Shown: piece after piece, positions 20,261 to 34,000 of the stretch
How positions within the stretch are numbered: position 1 is the first letter of the stretch
How the letters are laid out: each line of letters begins with the position of its first letter
Assembly: GCA_023374025.1 (NCBI GenBank)
Contig: SIJG01000030.1
Span: 943,173-1,007,172, forward strand
From: Heterodera schachtii
Taxonomy: Eukaryota; Nematoda; Chromadorea; Rhabditida; Heteroderidae
Direction of reading: 5' to 3'
DNA: 64,000 bases
Position numbers and translations under genes: made by a program
The notes under the pieces: generated by a model
Database searches by the model: none
What the model saw: only the letters and a program-made list of their open reading frames with translations
Told to the model about the DNA's origin: nothing

Positions 20261-23200
20261 TCAGTTCCTTCCCGCGGTGCCATTTTCCGGTGCCATGCCA
20301 ACATTGTCCGGGGCGGTTGTCCGCTCGGCATTTCCACGCATGTCCAACATTGGGGTGGTCGAATCGCCGGCCGGCGACGGCAAATGGACGGCTAAAAATT
20401 TAAAATTAAATAATTTCAATTTTTAGGCGCAAATCTTAAACAATTTTTCTCCTTTTGAATGATAGAATATTTGAATCGCGCAAAATTTAGGAAATTGTTC
20501 ACCTGATTTCTGGGAAAAATTCGGATAAATGTATTAAATTTTCCTCTTTGCGCGCCTTTGACAGTTCACAAATACTCCTTTTATGTTATGAAATCTTCAA
20601 AAATTTAATAAATTTTGAAAATTTGCGAAGGCTTCCTCATGCCAAAAAAAAACAATAAAAATTTTTTAAATTTTCTTTGGGTTTCTTGAATTTTCCAGTT
20701 GTATCCATGGAAATCCATCAGATTGTTTCTAAAAGATTTAATAAAATTTAAAAAAAATTGTTAAGGCTCCCTCACGCCAAAAAACACAAAAAAAAAAAAA
20801 ATTTCCCATGGATTTTTGAATTTCCTTTATAAAAAAATGCATGTTATTCGGAGCCAAATTTATGCCATTTTAGGGTCCCCATCAATTAATTAATTGGTTT
20901 GCCTCGCGAGTTGTGCTAATTGCCCCGACCCACCTTTGCCGTTGGCATGATCGGTCTGCTTCTCTTGGCCAGCCTTTGCCCGCTTGATCAGTATCCAAAA
21001 AATGCTGACCAACACCAGCACAGCCAAAATCAGTGCCAAAATGATCAGTGGCACTGTTGAAGCAGGTGAAGAAGAAGATGAAGCATTGCCACCGCTTTCT
21101 ACGGCATTTTTGCCATTGTCTGTCTGCTGATTGTAGTCCACTTCTTCATTGGTGATCGGAGCTTGTGGAGTGGCCTCGGGTTGATGAAGTTTGACCAAAA
21201 TCCCTTGAACAACCTATAAAAAGGTGGTGGTGGATGATAAAGCATTTATTCATATTGCCTTAAAATTTATTTGGTTAAAATTCTATGAGAAATTTTGCGA
21301 AAATTTTCAAAAAAATTTCTAATTGGCTTCTATGTGCACCGAATGACCTGAAATTATCTGAGAAGTTCTCGAAAATTCTCAAAAAAACTGATTTACCGAA
21401 TAGATTTGCGTAAAAATAGATTATTGAATATTTTTAAGAAATAAAAAAATAAACAAATTAAAAAACTAAGAATTTTAAATTTTAAAAGAAATTTCATGAA
21501 TTTTTCAACGAAAATTATTAAAAATATTTTTTGTTGAAGTTTTTCTTGATGAGTACCTTAAACTTCGAGAATATGATTCTTTACAATTTTTTCTTAGAAA
21601 ATTCTTTTTCGTCAGAATTTTCATGTAATTCTCTAAAAAAAATTTTTATTTTAAAATTTCTTAAATATTTTTCAATATTTAAATTTTTCTTGAATTTTCG
21701 GCAGCGAGTAAATGGCATTTTTAAGAAACACTATTTTCCGTCCTTTTGTCTACCTGAAAACTCAGCCCATTCTCAATGGCCGCACTGATCACTTCGCTGG
21801 ACTGCTCGTTCAGCTCGCCGCAGCTGATGTTCACCGTGTACACAATTTGTTGGCCATGGATTTTTGTCGGTGGTTGGTTGTGTTGCTGGGACTGCTCCAA
21901 CTCGTGCATAATCTCCGTCACGGTACGATACGTGTCCAAATAGTTGAACGGAAACAGGCGCATGTCCGCCAGCCGCACATTCAGCTTGGCCAACAGGCTT
22001 TTCACGGAGTTACTGTATGGGTGGGGGGGAGGGGGTATGGTAATTAGGGTTTCATTAAATAAATTAATTAGGGGTATGGTAATTAGGAATTCATTAAATT
22101 AATTAATTAATTGAAATCAAATGTTTTTTTCGTGCATATTTTTTCATTTTAATATTTTTTTGAGCTTTTGAGACATTTTTTCTTCCATAAACGAAATATT
22201 GAAATTAATTTTTAAAATACAGAATATTATTTTAAACATACTTAGATTTTTTCTCTTTTTTGGATTAAGTTAGTCATGGTATACGAGGGTCTTAATTTTA
22301 CAGGTTTTTTTTAAAAAAGTTGAGGGGTATTTGTTATTTATTAAATTTGTTGTCTCAATTCCGAATTTAAAATTATATATTCGAAGGATTTCTAAATGAC
22401 ATTAATTTTTTTTTTAATTTAATTTTTATTAACTGATTTTTTCTTACAATTGGCTTTCCATGGACAGCTCATCAATGCGCTGTTGGTCAACAATTTCCAG
22501 CCAAATTGTCTTGATTTCCTTCTCACAACTCTGCTTCAGCTCATTGCCAACTTCAATTCGTACAGATCGCTCTAAAAAGAAAACAAAAAAATTAATTAAT
22601 AAAATTTTTTACGGTTTATTCGAAAAATTAAAGCAAAATGGCTAATTAGTTAAGCAATCAGGCAATATTTTAATTGCTTTAATCGGCGAAGCAGAACGCA
22701 CCACCGGTGCTCTTTTTATTTATTTATTTTTTGTTGGCATTATAAAAAATTAGCAATTTTTGACGAAAAACGACTACAGATTCCTGTTTTTCTCCCTGGG
22801 CCAAAAATTAAAAAAAACAATGGAGAAAAATTTTAAAAGGTCTTTGGATTCTCCCCATTTCTGGCCATGGGCCTGATTAAGGGTGGGACCCACCAGCTGG
22901 AGATATTCATGATCAGTGACAAGAAAACATGTAATCGATATGATTTACCCTTTTTTAATGTAAATTGGTGGTGAACTTTGTTTAAAATTTAAATTTATTA
23001 AAATGCGGAAAATGAAAAAAATTAGAACTCATTAGTAAAAAAAAAAAAATATAAAAAAATTAAATTTATTTAAGTAAAGGATACAGTACCTCCTCCTCTC
23101 AACGGTATCGTGTACACGCCGGCATCGTTGGTCTGCGGAATACCGTACACCTGGTTCGCGCTATCGTTCAGCCGTGCCCAGCCGGGGAAGCCATCAGCTG

Positions 23201-23352
23201 GGCTGTCCGTCCGACCTTCGCCCACATCAAGCGTGAACACCGCACCAATTGGCACATGCACTGTCGACGGCGTCCTACTGTTGCGGACGGTAGGCGCTGC
23301 ATGGGCAATTTGTGGCAAATGGACCAAGCACAGTAAGACCAATGCGGGCATT
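20261..23352 (-). CDS. Dystroglycan-like membrane protein, five exons, 351 residues
   Basis: Exons: 23090-23351 (coding part), 22448-22571, 21754-22012, 20934-21213, 20261-20391; all intron phases agree (1, 2, 0, 1). The protein has a signal peptide (MPALVLLCLVHLPQIAHA), a cadherin-like domain with the pattern FPGWARL...VYGIPQTNDAGVY, an S6-like region (short matches to dystroglycan: SLLAKLNVRLADMRLFPF and VYTVNISCGELNEQ), a Ser-rich stalk, one membrane span (about 285-310, PLIILALILAVLVLVSIFWI), and a tail of about 75 residues. In animals dystroglycan links laminin in the basement membrane to the cytoskeleton. This protein lacks a mucin region, and no PPxY motif is visible in the tail. That suggests a reduced nematode paralogue of the DGN type. 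An alternative reading would end the protein early at 20888, if the donor at 20934 is unused. Confidence 0.82.
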
Positions 23353-23360
23353 CTGTAGAA
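23352..23360 (-). promoter_or_regulatory. Probable spliced-leader acceptor of the dystroglycan-like gene
   Basis: On the minus strand TTTCTACAG lies directly before A-ATG, one base upstream of the chosen start codon. No upstream exon of this gene is seen. A strong acceptor so close to the ATG is typical of trans-spliced nematode mRNAs; an ordinary intron in the 5' UTR is the alternative. Confidence 0.55.
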
Positions 23361-23751
23361 ATTTTTTTTGGTGTAAATCAGCAGGAGATTGTTGTTTAGG
23401 GGACACAAAAATTCCGTAAAACATTCAAAAAACTTTGTGATTAACTAAATAACGGATTAGCGGAATTTACGTTTTATTTTTAATAAAAATTCCAAATTTT
23501 TGGAATTTTCACCGAAAAACCTGAATTACATACCAAAAAAGTTGTGAAAATTATGGAATAAATAATTCAAAACACTCCTGGTACATATATTCAGGCGATT
23601 TATGGAAAAGTTATTCGGTATGATTAATTTTGAATTCAATAAGGGGATAATTTCAGCGATGAAGGCTTTGAATTTTGTTTTATTTTTATTTTTTATTTTA
23701 GCAAAATTTTACTTTTTTATATACCATTGTAATAAAATTATTTATTTTTTA

Positions 23752-24093
23752 TCAAAATATTTTTGAAACAAATCTCACAATAGTCTTTGAACCGTAGAAG
23801 AACATGGCGAAAAATCGGTGCTTGCTCGTCCACTTTTTGACTTCACATACGAACAACGATTGTGCTTGAGCATAGCGCTAAAAATAGGGGGAAAACATTT
23901 AAAAAATTGTTTATTTTGGGAAATTAGAAAAAAAAATTCTCAGTTAAATTCAAAATTAATTAATTTAATATGAGCAAAGGGTGGCATTCATAAAGTCAGG
24001 GCACTTAAACTTACCGAATGGATTTTGAAAAGCCAGGGCCCCGGCTTTTTCTGGCACCAGGACCTAATCCATGACCCCACCAAGTAAAATGAA
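23752..24093 (-). CDS. Possible two-exon gene end, unknown product
   Basis: Two short minus-strand open segments, 24015-24093 and 23752-23877, are joined by a good donor (ATTCG/GTAAGT) and acceptor (TTTTTAG). The combined frame ends RYAQAQSLFVCEVKKWTSKH and a stop 21 residues later. I recognise no family. The upstream part of the gene was not found, so this may be the last two exons of something larger, or chance. Confidence 0.28.
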
Positions 24094-24256
24094 CTGCTTA
24101 AAAAGGGGGGGGGGGGTGAAGATGGGTAAATGATGACCTACACATAAATTTTTTTGAAAACCACCCACTACCACCAAGACCATCACTTTTCATCGAATTG
24201 AAAAAAAGTGTTGTTTGATTGATTGAGTGGGGCCGTGGCCCCCGAGGGGAGGCGGG

Positions 24257-24271
24257 TGGGGGGGGGGGGGA
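24257..24271. repeat. G13 run
   Basis: A run of 13 G lies between 24258 and 24270, shortly after a run of 12 G at 24105-24116. These are examples of the long G or C runs described in the findings. Confidence 0.9.
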
Positions 24272-24394
24272 GGGGTTTTGCTATGTAATGGGGGAATGTG
24301 GTGGTACACAACATTGGTGATGCTTGCTGCTGATGGTGGTGATGGCGGTGTTAGTTGGTCGTGATTTGGTTGTTAGTTAGGGTAGGGTATTATT

Positions 24395-24850
24395 TTATTT
24401 TTTTTCGTTGGTTGGGGTGACAAACCGCGGAATTTGGAGGGGATGACGATGACGACGACGGATAGCGATGCTGGCGCTGGCGCTCGCGGCAGGGACAACG
24501 ATCAAACCAGCGGCTGCAGCAGGGGCGGTGACCCTGCCGGCGGCGGGCCCGGCGGCGCTGTTGGTGGTGATCATTAATGCCATCAACGATTTGGAGCAGG
24601 TCGAGAAGGAGAAGGATGAGGAGGAGGGCACCGTGTCCGTGTGCGTGTGATCGTCCTTCTTGTCCTCGTAGCAAATGTGGGAACCGGCGAAGCTGAAGCT
24701 GTTGCTGCTGCTGATGGTGGTTGTACTGCTTGCGCTTCCGTTCTCCCCAACAATAATGCTGCTGCTGCTATAGCTTTTGGCGTTCTGTTGCTGTTGCTGG
24801 TAATGATTATTGTTGACGGTGTTTTTGTTGTTGGCCACCGACCATGACAT
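24395..24850 (-). CDS. Possible low-complexity N/Q/S- and A-rich protein
   Basis: A 151-codon frame starts MSWSVANNKNTVNNNHYQQQ, continues Ser-rich, then Ala-rich, then ends with a basic segment (IRRRHRHP). It coincides with a GC-rich island that is also open in other frames, so length alone is weak evidence. No domain or clear splice site was found. Confidence 0.25.
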   Translation of the reverse strand: MSWSVANNKNTVNNNHYQQQQQNAKSYSSSSIIVGENGSASSTTTISSSNSFSFAGSHICYEDKKDDHTHTDTVPSSSSFSFSTCSKSLMALMITTNSAAGPAAGRVTAPAAAAGLIVVPAASASASIAIRRRHRHPLQIPRFVTPTNEKK

Positions 24851-27800
24851 TTATTGGTGCGCAGCCAACGGCGACGACGACAACGATGAAAAAGTGATCG
24901 ACGAAGACAAATTGGATTAAATGCTCTCTTCGGTGGTGGTGATTGATCAGAGAGAAGAGTCTGATCAGCAAATTAATTAATTGGTATGTCCTAAAGGTGA
25001 TCAGATGGATAAATGTTTACGATAAATTGGTTTTTGTTGAGGGGGAAAATGTGGGTAAGATTGGTCGAATAATTCACAAAGTTGATCAATGATTTGTCTG
25101 TGGAGGTGATTGATTTGATCAATTTTTTTTTTCGCGAGGGATAAAGATAATTAATTTCCTTTTTGGGACAGTTTCCGCTTGAGAACCGATGTAATATGTC
25201 AATTCTGATTTATAATATGATAAAGAAAGACTTAAATTTTGTAAATATTAATTTTGATCCAAATTCTGATCAAATGATAATTATTTTAATTGATGCTACT
25301 AATTATAGAAATAAATAAATAAATTTTATCAATTAAGAAATTAAAATTTTTCTCAAGAAATATAATTCATTTTAAATTATATTTATTTTCTTTTTCTCAA
25401 CTATTTTTTGGTGGATGAAAGTCAAATAATTTAATTCAAACACATTTCTCTGATCAGTTTATGCGAAAGGAGAACTGATCAAAATAATTCAACTAAAACA
25501 GGGCCTCAAATGTTTGTTATTTGCGCTTAAATGTTTTGAATTAATTCTCCACGATCTGTTCGCATATATTAGGGGAAAAACTAATTAAAGAAAACAATTT
25601 TTAGAGCATTTAAAAAAAGCATAGAAAATTACTAAAATTTTTGTTTTCCAGGCTCTATTATTACCAAAAATTCAAAAGGATTTTTTTTTGAATCCTACAA
25701 AATTATGTTGCAAAATGAAAGCGATTTAATTAACATGGGGCAAAAAATAATTTATAACCCCCCCCCCCAAAAAAAATATTTCAGACAACTTTAAATTAAA
25801 TTATAATTGTATAAATCTACAATTTTTTTCTAAAAAATGGCCATTTATTAAATTTATGTGGGGGATGAAATGGGATTAAAACAGTGTGAAAACGTTGCGA
25901 ATTTTTTTTTTTGGTTGGGCAAATCAATGCAGCACTGATTTGATGCTGATGAAGAAGAAAAAGAGATTATTGGCGAATTATGTGGCACCGAAAATTGCAC
26001 TGATAAAAATGGATAATAAAATATTTATAACACATTATTTATATGCCATATGAGTGAGCATCAGCAGAGCATAGAGCACTCCACAAGAAATAAGTGATAA
26101 GAGTATTTGAAATAAATGAAATGATAAAAAATGAATGAAATGAATTAATGGGGTAATTAAATACCCTAATTGGGGAAGTCTTTTTGGAGGTTGAGGACAA
26201 AATAAAGCAAAAAAAAAAAAAACAATAATAAAAATAATTGCAGTAAAGTATTTATTGTTCTTAGCAAGAAAATATTTTAAATTTTAAAAATTATTAATAA
26301 ATACTACTGAAAATTAATTTCTTTTATTATTACTTGTCGAAAATGGAAAAGATCTTATGTAAATTATTAAATGTAAGCAATTATTAAATAGTTTTATATT
26401 TTATTTGAAATAACTGAAAATTTTTTTTTAATGATTTATGTAAAAATTGTTTAAGTTGAAAAAATGTAAAAATAAAATATGATTTTATAGGACTATAATT
26501 TTTCATGAACTCACAAATTCTCTTATCAAAATGACCTTATCCAAAATGTTCCACCCCAATAAAAGAATGAATGCAAATTGATAAAATGATTGGTGTTAGT
26601 GTTAATGATCGATTGGATGGGAAATGAGAGAGCACAGAGAATGGGAAAGTAATTAAAGTTGTTCACTAATTATTTAATTACAAATAAAATTGTTTATTTG
26701 TTGGTTCGCTAATGTCGAAACTTTAATAAGAAAGTTTGAAAATTAGAAATAAAATAAAATTTAACAGTAAATGCCGAAACCCGTTGCATAAATAGGCAAA
26801 AATGTTATGTTTTGGCATTTGCCGTGCCATCCCTTTTAGGCAGCAAAAGAGTAAATCCAATTTGTGCCAAGAGTCACTACCAATCAAGGCAAAACACAGA
26901 AGATGAAGAGAATTGAAAAATGTAATTTAAATAAAGTATTGTTATATAAAAATTAAATAATAATAAAATATATTTTCAATGGAAAAAATGGCAATCAATT
27001 AAATTTCATTAATTAATAATTTAAAAAGGGTAAATAAAATGAAAAATTTGGCATACCATGCCTTAACTTTATGTTAATCCCAATTTTATAGCTTAAATTC
27101 AAACTAAATTTTGGCACATATTTTTTGCAATGCCATCCATTACCATCTAAAATCAGGCGGGAAACCCTTTTGATCTGATTTTTTTTTTTTTTTTTGTAAA
27201 ATAATGTCTATGTAATAATGCAAAATTTTTTATGATTTTGCAAGCCAAAAGGTTTTCACCTTTAGTTTTTAATAAAAATCAAAATGTACGATTTTAACGA
27301 GCGCCGAAAATCTAATTTTTGTAAAAAATAAATAAATAAAATATAAATTTGGAAATGAATTAATTTGGCGATTTTCATGCCGAAATTTATTTATTCTTTA
27401 ATTTTGGCATTTTATGCAATGGATAGCATCATTATCTCTCTCTTTCAATAGGAAAATTCAATTTTTGTAAAATGTAAAACCATGAGGATGATGAGTGAGT
27501 GAGAGATGCGTCACAATTATCCCAATCGGACAAATAGGCACAGTGTGTGCCACGACGGATTGTCTGCCACCCACCACCCATCCAATTTGCTGCTGTGGGA
27601 GGCGTTTGGTGCCGTCCGTCCGCACCCGCGGCAGCGGCCAATTTGGCACAAATCATTTAAATTATTTATTTTATGGCATTGCGCGACGGGTGCCAAATGA
27701 AATTTGTTCGGCGCCGGGCGCCAGCAGCAGTAAAAACATTAATTTATGCGAAAATTGGAAGGCAGGTGCCCTTTTTTGGTGGTGGTTGGTGGTCATTCTG

Positions 27801-29478
27801 CGAGGATTAATTCTCTAATTTCCTCTTTACACTGATAATATGGGCAATTTGCAACAAAATTTTGCAAGAAAAAAAAACTAAAATTTTCAAGGAAATTTAC
27901 TTTTAGAAAAAAATGCCAAATTTAGTGGCATTTTGTTGGCACATTAGCAATGTAAATAGAAGTGATGCTTTATTTAAATTTTCCCATTTGTTGTCAAAAT
28001 TAAGCAGAAGTTTTTGTTGTTTAGTTTGAGCTCATCATATGTTTGTACCGATTTTAGAATTTGATAAAGCCGAAAAATAATTTAATTCTTATCCCCAGCA
28101 TTTTAAATTAAAAAACTAAAAAAGTGCAAAAATAAAATATGGGAAAATGCCAAATAGAGAAAGTCGTTGGTTGCTGGGCACAGATTGGATGGATGGGAAA
28201 AAATAGGCAAATATTTATGGTAACACACAAACGTAATGTACAAAGCCATAAAAAAAAAAATTGAAGAAGCATCGATTTGGGGGAGAAGAAGCCCAATTTA
28301 TGGGGCAATTATTTGCAAAGAAAAAGTAATTAAATAATTTAAATATAATAAATTTAATTTATAGAAAATTTATTAAAATAAATTTAGGAAGTAAAAATTA
28401 ATTATTATTATTCTAATTTTTGAAAATTAATAAATCTGAAGTAATCCGGCATGAATAATTTTCTTTAACTTAAAATTTTTATATATAATTTTATTAAATA
28501 ATTTTTTTTAATTTAAATTAAAAAAATGATTATTATTAATATTAGTATTATTATAAATCTTAGCCAAAGTAAAAATTTGGGAATAAAAATAGTGGCGCCT
28601 TTACGCTTTAAAAGTGCGGATTTATTGTGCGCATTTGTGTAGCTGCCGGGCTGATGATGTTGCGCAAAAATAGAACAGATGAGTAAACATGGCATATGCC
28701 CAAAATTATTAAAAATGAAGAAATTTTCTTATTATTATTTTAAAATAGTAAAAAGAGACAAATTGAATTTTAAAAAAATGTAAAAATTAATAAATAACAA
28801 AAAAAAGTACTAAAACTAGAGAAAAATTGGTAAAAAAAAATTAATATTTACTACTCATAATTAAGATAATTAGGGATAATTAATTTTAAAAAGAAAAAGG
28901 TAATAAAATGATGGTTAATAAAATTTAAAATTACAAAATTGTACATATTTTAAAGTGATTGATCTGATCAAGTAAAAACCACAATCAACCAAAAACCAGG
29001 ACAAATTTGTTAGAAATACGAGAAATTTCCTCATTTATCCCATAAAAATTCTTAAAATTTTTATAATTAATAGCCTTTAATTATTCCACTATTTTGGCGA
29101 AGAAATATGCAACAAAAAAAGTATTTAAAACCCGAGATTAATTTCGATAAATTTTTCTTTACTCCTAATTAAGGTAATTAGTGATAATTAATTTTAAAAA
29201 GGCAATATAATTGAAAAAGGTTCAAAATTATTTCTAATTACTATATTATACATTTATTGAAAACCTTCAACTTGAAATAAAATAAATAATTCAACCAAAA
29301 TAAGGGGCAAATATTGTTATAAATAGGAAAAATTTCCCTCATTTATCCTATAAAAATTCTTAAAAAATTTTCTCATTAATAGCCTCTAATTGTGCCCCAT
29401 TTGGCCCCATGACTGTGAAAGTGGGGTGTCGATGATACACACCCATCACATTACATAGATCGACCGATTTTACTGTTA
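24851..29478. other. AT-rich stretch with TGATCA clusters, no supported gene
   Basis: The first 700 bases contain many TGATCA/GATCAG sites. The rest is AT-rich low complexity. A GC-richer island at 27.48-27.80 kb has overlapping open frames on both strands but no splice or domain evidence. Confidence 0.45.
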
Positions 29479-29615
29479 TTGTTGTTGTTTTTTCAGGAAT
29501 TGTTCCACAGGCCCCCCCCCCGTCCCCCAAAAACTCATCACATTACCGGGAAATTACAGGGCGCCGGGGGGGGGGGGGGAGGCATTCGTCACCAGCCAGG
29601 CAAACATTCCACGGA

Positions 29616-29641
29616 ATGGTGGTGGTGGTGGTGGTGGTGGA
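29616..29641. repeat. (TGG)8 microsatellite
   Basis: About eight perfect TGG units follow CGGAA. It lies beside a G-run island at 29.56-29.58 kb. Confidence 0.9.
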
Positions 29642-30804
29642 ACAGGTTCCGCATCCGCACCACTCCGACAACTACACCCACTCCGTCGTTCGCCGACATT
29701 TGGAATGGAATTTTCCATTGTTTTTTTTTTGTTGGGCGACGGGGTGGGGGGAGCTTAGGAGTCAGTCGTTCGACGACGGCTTAGCCTACAAAAATTTTTT
29801 TTTTGAAAATTTCAAATTTTGCTTTGTGAAAGGGGTCAAAGACCGCCGTTTTGAGAGAGCGTGCGCTTTGTCTGCTGTTCGATGTAGAATGGAAAAGAGA
29901 GAGGACGCTTTTTGATGGGTTTGTTTGGAAAGACCACAAATTATTTAGGAGGGGAGGGGTGCAATTAAAACTTCAAGTAAATGCTTTAAAATGGGTCGAG
30001 AATTGGCGGTCGAGAAAAAGCAAAAAAGTTATTTTTATTTTTTGAATGCAATTTTTATTGGAAAATTTGAAGTCTTGTCAAGTGGAATTATATAAATTTA
30101 CAAGTTTTTTAAAAATAAATATTTTTTTCAATTAAATTTAAAAAATTGAAAAAATTATTTTTTTCAAATTTTAAAATTAAATTAGATAAGATTCAGATAG
30201 TAGGATTTTTAAATATAAAAAAAAGATTAAAAAGGAATAAAATGGAAAGGAAATTAAAAATAATAAAACATTAAAAAAGTAATGACTGATGAGTCATTAA
30301 AAAAATAAAAAATTATTTTTTTTAGTTCATAAAATTTCACAAATTAAATTAGATGAAACCCAAACAGAAAAGAATTTTTAACATTAAAAAGTGATTAAAA
30401 AAGAATGAAACGAAATGAAAAAAAATAATAAAAATTGAAAAAGAAATGAATGACTTATTAAAAAAATTAGAAAATTTTATTTCAATTAAAAATTAAGAAA
30501 TATTTAATATTTTAAAAATGAAACTTTTAAATTTAAACCCTTATAGTCATCACAATGAAATGAGTACATACACAAGCACATACATATTTTCTCGCACTTT
30601 CCACCACCTTTTCATATTTATTTCTGCTGAGAAAAACTTTTTCCCGCCCTTTCATCATCCAATTTTCTGCCACAATTATGGACGGACGCCCCGCAGGGGA
30701 CGAAGAAAAAGATGAGTGATTTTGGAGATCAATTAGGGACTGTCTGCTCATCAACAGCCAAATAACCAACAACAATAATGGGTCAAAAGCTTAGAGATGC
30801 GCGA

Positions 30805-31090
30805 TTGACTTGGAAAAGTTAGAAAATTTGGTTGCTAAACTTCTCATTTAAATTTTAGGCCACGCCTTAAAAGATCATAAAATTGATGAAAATTTGGGAT
30901 TTGCTTAGGAAAATTAGAAATATTTTTGCTAATACTACTCTCATTGAAATTTTAGGCACCCTTAAAAAGCGCAGAAAATTGATGGAAAGTTTGGGTTGAC
31001 TTGGAAAAGTTAGAAAATTTTGTTTCTAATACTTCTCATTGAAACTTTGGGCTCCCCCTTAAAAAACCTCAGTTGAAAATTTGAGACGGT
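30805..31090. repeat. Tandem repeat, about three units of 95 bp
   Basis: Units begin near 30805, 30902 and 30996 with TTGACTTGGAAAAGTTAGAA or a diverged form, and each contains TCTCATTGAAATTTTAGGC-like and AAAATTGATG-like blocks. A partial fourth unit follows. No coding function is visible. Confidence 0.7.
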
Positions 31091-34000
31091 TTGGGGAAAA
31101 TTGAATTTTGGTAGTGACATTGGAAAAGTTTCAAATTTCTGTCACAATAATCACATATGATTGAAATTTTGGAAAAATTTAGGAAATATCAAAAAATTTT
31201 AAGCCTTTGAAACCCTTTAAAATAAATGGTCAACTGCGGCATTAATCTATGAGAAATTTTTAGGATTGAGCTCAACGAAATTTTATAACGATTAGTCAGT
31301 CTTAATTTTTTTTAAGCCAATAAATTGGAAATGAATGATGAAAAGCTCAAGAACTTCTTTTTAAAAATTAGGTGTGAATATGAAATTGAAATTAATTCAA
31401 TAAAATTATTCACTGTTTTTTGAAATTATAATTTTTAAATACGTATAATTTTGAAATGAAATTATTTAAAAAATAGAAATTTGGAAGAAATTGATTGGAT
31501 ATTTAAGTAAAAAGCTTGGCTTCCCCGATAAAGCCTCTCCATTCGCCAAACCAATTTTGTAATAATACAAATTATGCTGATGGGAATCAGAATCAATCCT
31601 TTTTGTAGCCTTTAGCAGGTTCCCATGCTTACAATTTCTTATGGCCAAAAGCTTGGCCATTAACGTGTTTGCCTATAATCACAAATTTTATAGTAATTAT
31701 CCATTTTAGGATTGAAAAAAAATCGCGGAAATTTGTATAAGCTTTGAAATTTTTTAAATTTCTTGGCTCAGGTATGAGAAAATTGGACTAAATTCAATCT
31801 AAGAAGAAAAAATGCACTTTAATAGGAATTTATTTGCGAAAAAACAACTAATATTTAGGATTTAGAAACTTTTAAAGATAAAAAATAGAGATTTTTTAAA
31901 TGTTTTTAAAATTTTTGCTCAAATAAAAGAACCAAAATTATATTGAAAACTTGAAATTTGGCATTCCATTTCATTTTTTGCGAATAAATACCTTTTCTAA
32001 CATAATAAGCTGTAAATAAATTGCTTTTCGCTTAAAATTCTAGGCAAATTCCAAAAGTATGAATGAAATTAATGTTTCAATTTAAAAATGGTGCAAAAAC
32101 TTTTTGGGGCCCTCCCCCGTAGTAAATTATTGACCGACTCTGAGCCGATTATTTCATTCATTGGGCGAGGGGGGGGGACGGAGAATTGGATGAAAAAATA
32201 ATAATAAATGTGTTATAAATTCGCGCATTATGTAATAAATCTCATAAATGTGTGTGTGTTGCGCGTGAGCAGAGAATTTGAGTGAGTGAGTGGTGAAAAA
32301 TGCACTTGGAAAATAATTCAAAAAAGTTTTCCCCCGTCGCCGCCGCCGGGGGAAAACGCCGGGGGGGGGGAAGAAAGTGAAATATAAAATTTTGCATCAT
32401 CCGCGCACAAATGCAACGCAACGCAACTAGCGGGCAACTTGTGGTGGATTTTGAGCGCAAATAACAGCCACAATGTGCGGGTTTTATTGGAGATGGTCAT
32501 GATCTCGAGAATTGAAACTTGCCGAGACTCGGGAATCTATAGATTGAAAAAAAAGTCGAGACCGAGACTTTAAAAAATTCGGAAATTTTTAATTGGAATT
32601 TGCCAAGACTCGGGAAGCGGGAAATTTTGCTTTTAAAAAAATATTTGTAGATCAACAAAATGTCAACAAAAGGTATTTTAAGTAAATAAAACAATTTTGT
32701 TTTCAAAAATAATTTATTTATTGACAAAAATATGCCCTAAGACAAATCTCCTTGAAGATTTACATCAAAAAATTGCGAAAACATTGAAAAAGCCGTCGCC
32801 GCCCAGCCAAAACGCGAGAGAACTGCGGGGGAATTGGGGGGAATGGTTGAGCAAATAATACAGCCAAATTTTTTATGTAACAATTTATGACGGAGGTGGG
32901 GGGGGAGGCGACTGTTGCTAGGGCTGTGAGAGGCTTGCTGGGCTGACTCTGACGGGCTCAAGCACAAGCACAAGCATAACACAGCGGGAGAGCTGCGTCC
33001 TCACCCCCCCCCCCCCCGGGGGGATGACAGCGGGGGGAAATGAATTTTTTGAAAAAAATAAGGTGAGATACAACCCAAAAGCCGTGCATAGGCTTAAGAT
33101 TTAAAATACATGGAAAAATTTAGTCCTCAACCTTGCTGCCCCGCAATAGGGTACGATCCAACACAAAAAATAGGGAAAGATAACTAATCCAAAGCCGTAC
33201 ATGGGCATAAGACTTAAATACATGAAAAATTTTGGGCCCTCAACCGCCCTCGCCCTCTCCAAGGAAACCGCAGAGAAACTGATTTTTTTAATCCATAATT
33301 TCCGAAAATTCTCGCCCGATTTTGAATTTTCCAAAAACCCGTGTCCAGAAATATCCAGCAGGATTTGATTTTGGATAGCCTCTGGAGTTTTGGGGCAGGG
33401 AATGTTAGACTGGTTTTTATTATGTCTAAAAAATATTTTTGTAAATATTTATAAATAAAAAATCAAAATAAATATTTTAGAAATTATTTTAAATTGATGA
33501 AAAAAATAATATTTTTAAAACAATTAAACAAATTTAGTGAGAAAATGTAAAGAACTGATTTGTGAGTAAATATGTATCAATTGTGTGTTAACGAAAAAAA
33601 AAAAATTGAATTGCCCCATTAATTTTAAATACATTTAAATTGTACATATAATGGGCGGCGCTGACACTTTTGATTAAATCAATTGCCCACAATGGACAAA
33701 TAAAAAAGAAATGCAATAAAAACGAATTAACTTTTTAAGCGAATGATGCTCAGAAAATAGTGAATGTGTGTTGTTTGTTTGGTGAAAAGTGAGCATCAGC
33801 AGAAGAAACCAATCGGAGATGATGAAGAAATTGTGAAAAGGTCAGGCCAATCGTCGCGGCACTCGGCGGAAAATGGAAAAAAAAGAATTGAAAAAAAAAA
33901 AACTTTTTTGCCCATTTTTGCCGACATTTTCACATCGGCTGTGTCCATTTGCATTATTTGGACTTTTTGTACTTCCGACTGGCCTATCTGTGCTCGTGTG

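Noticed and set aside
27432..27818. Overlapping frames on both strands in a GC-richer island
   Set aside because: No conserved motif and no splice sites in agreement; the frames on both strands are explained by composition.
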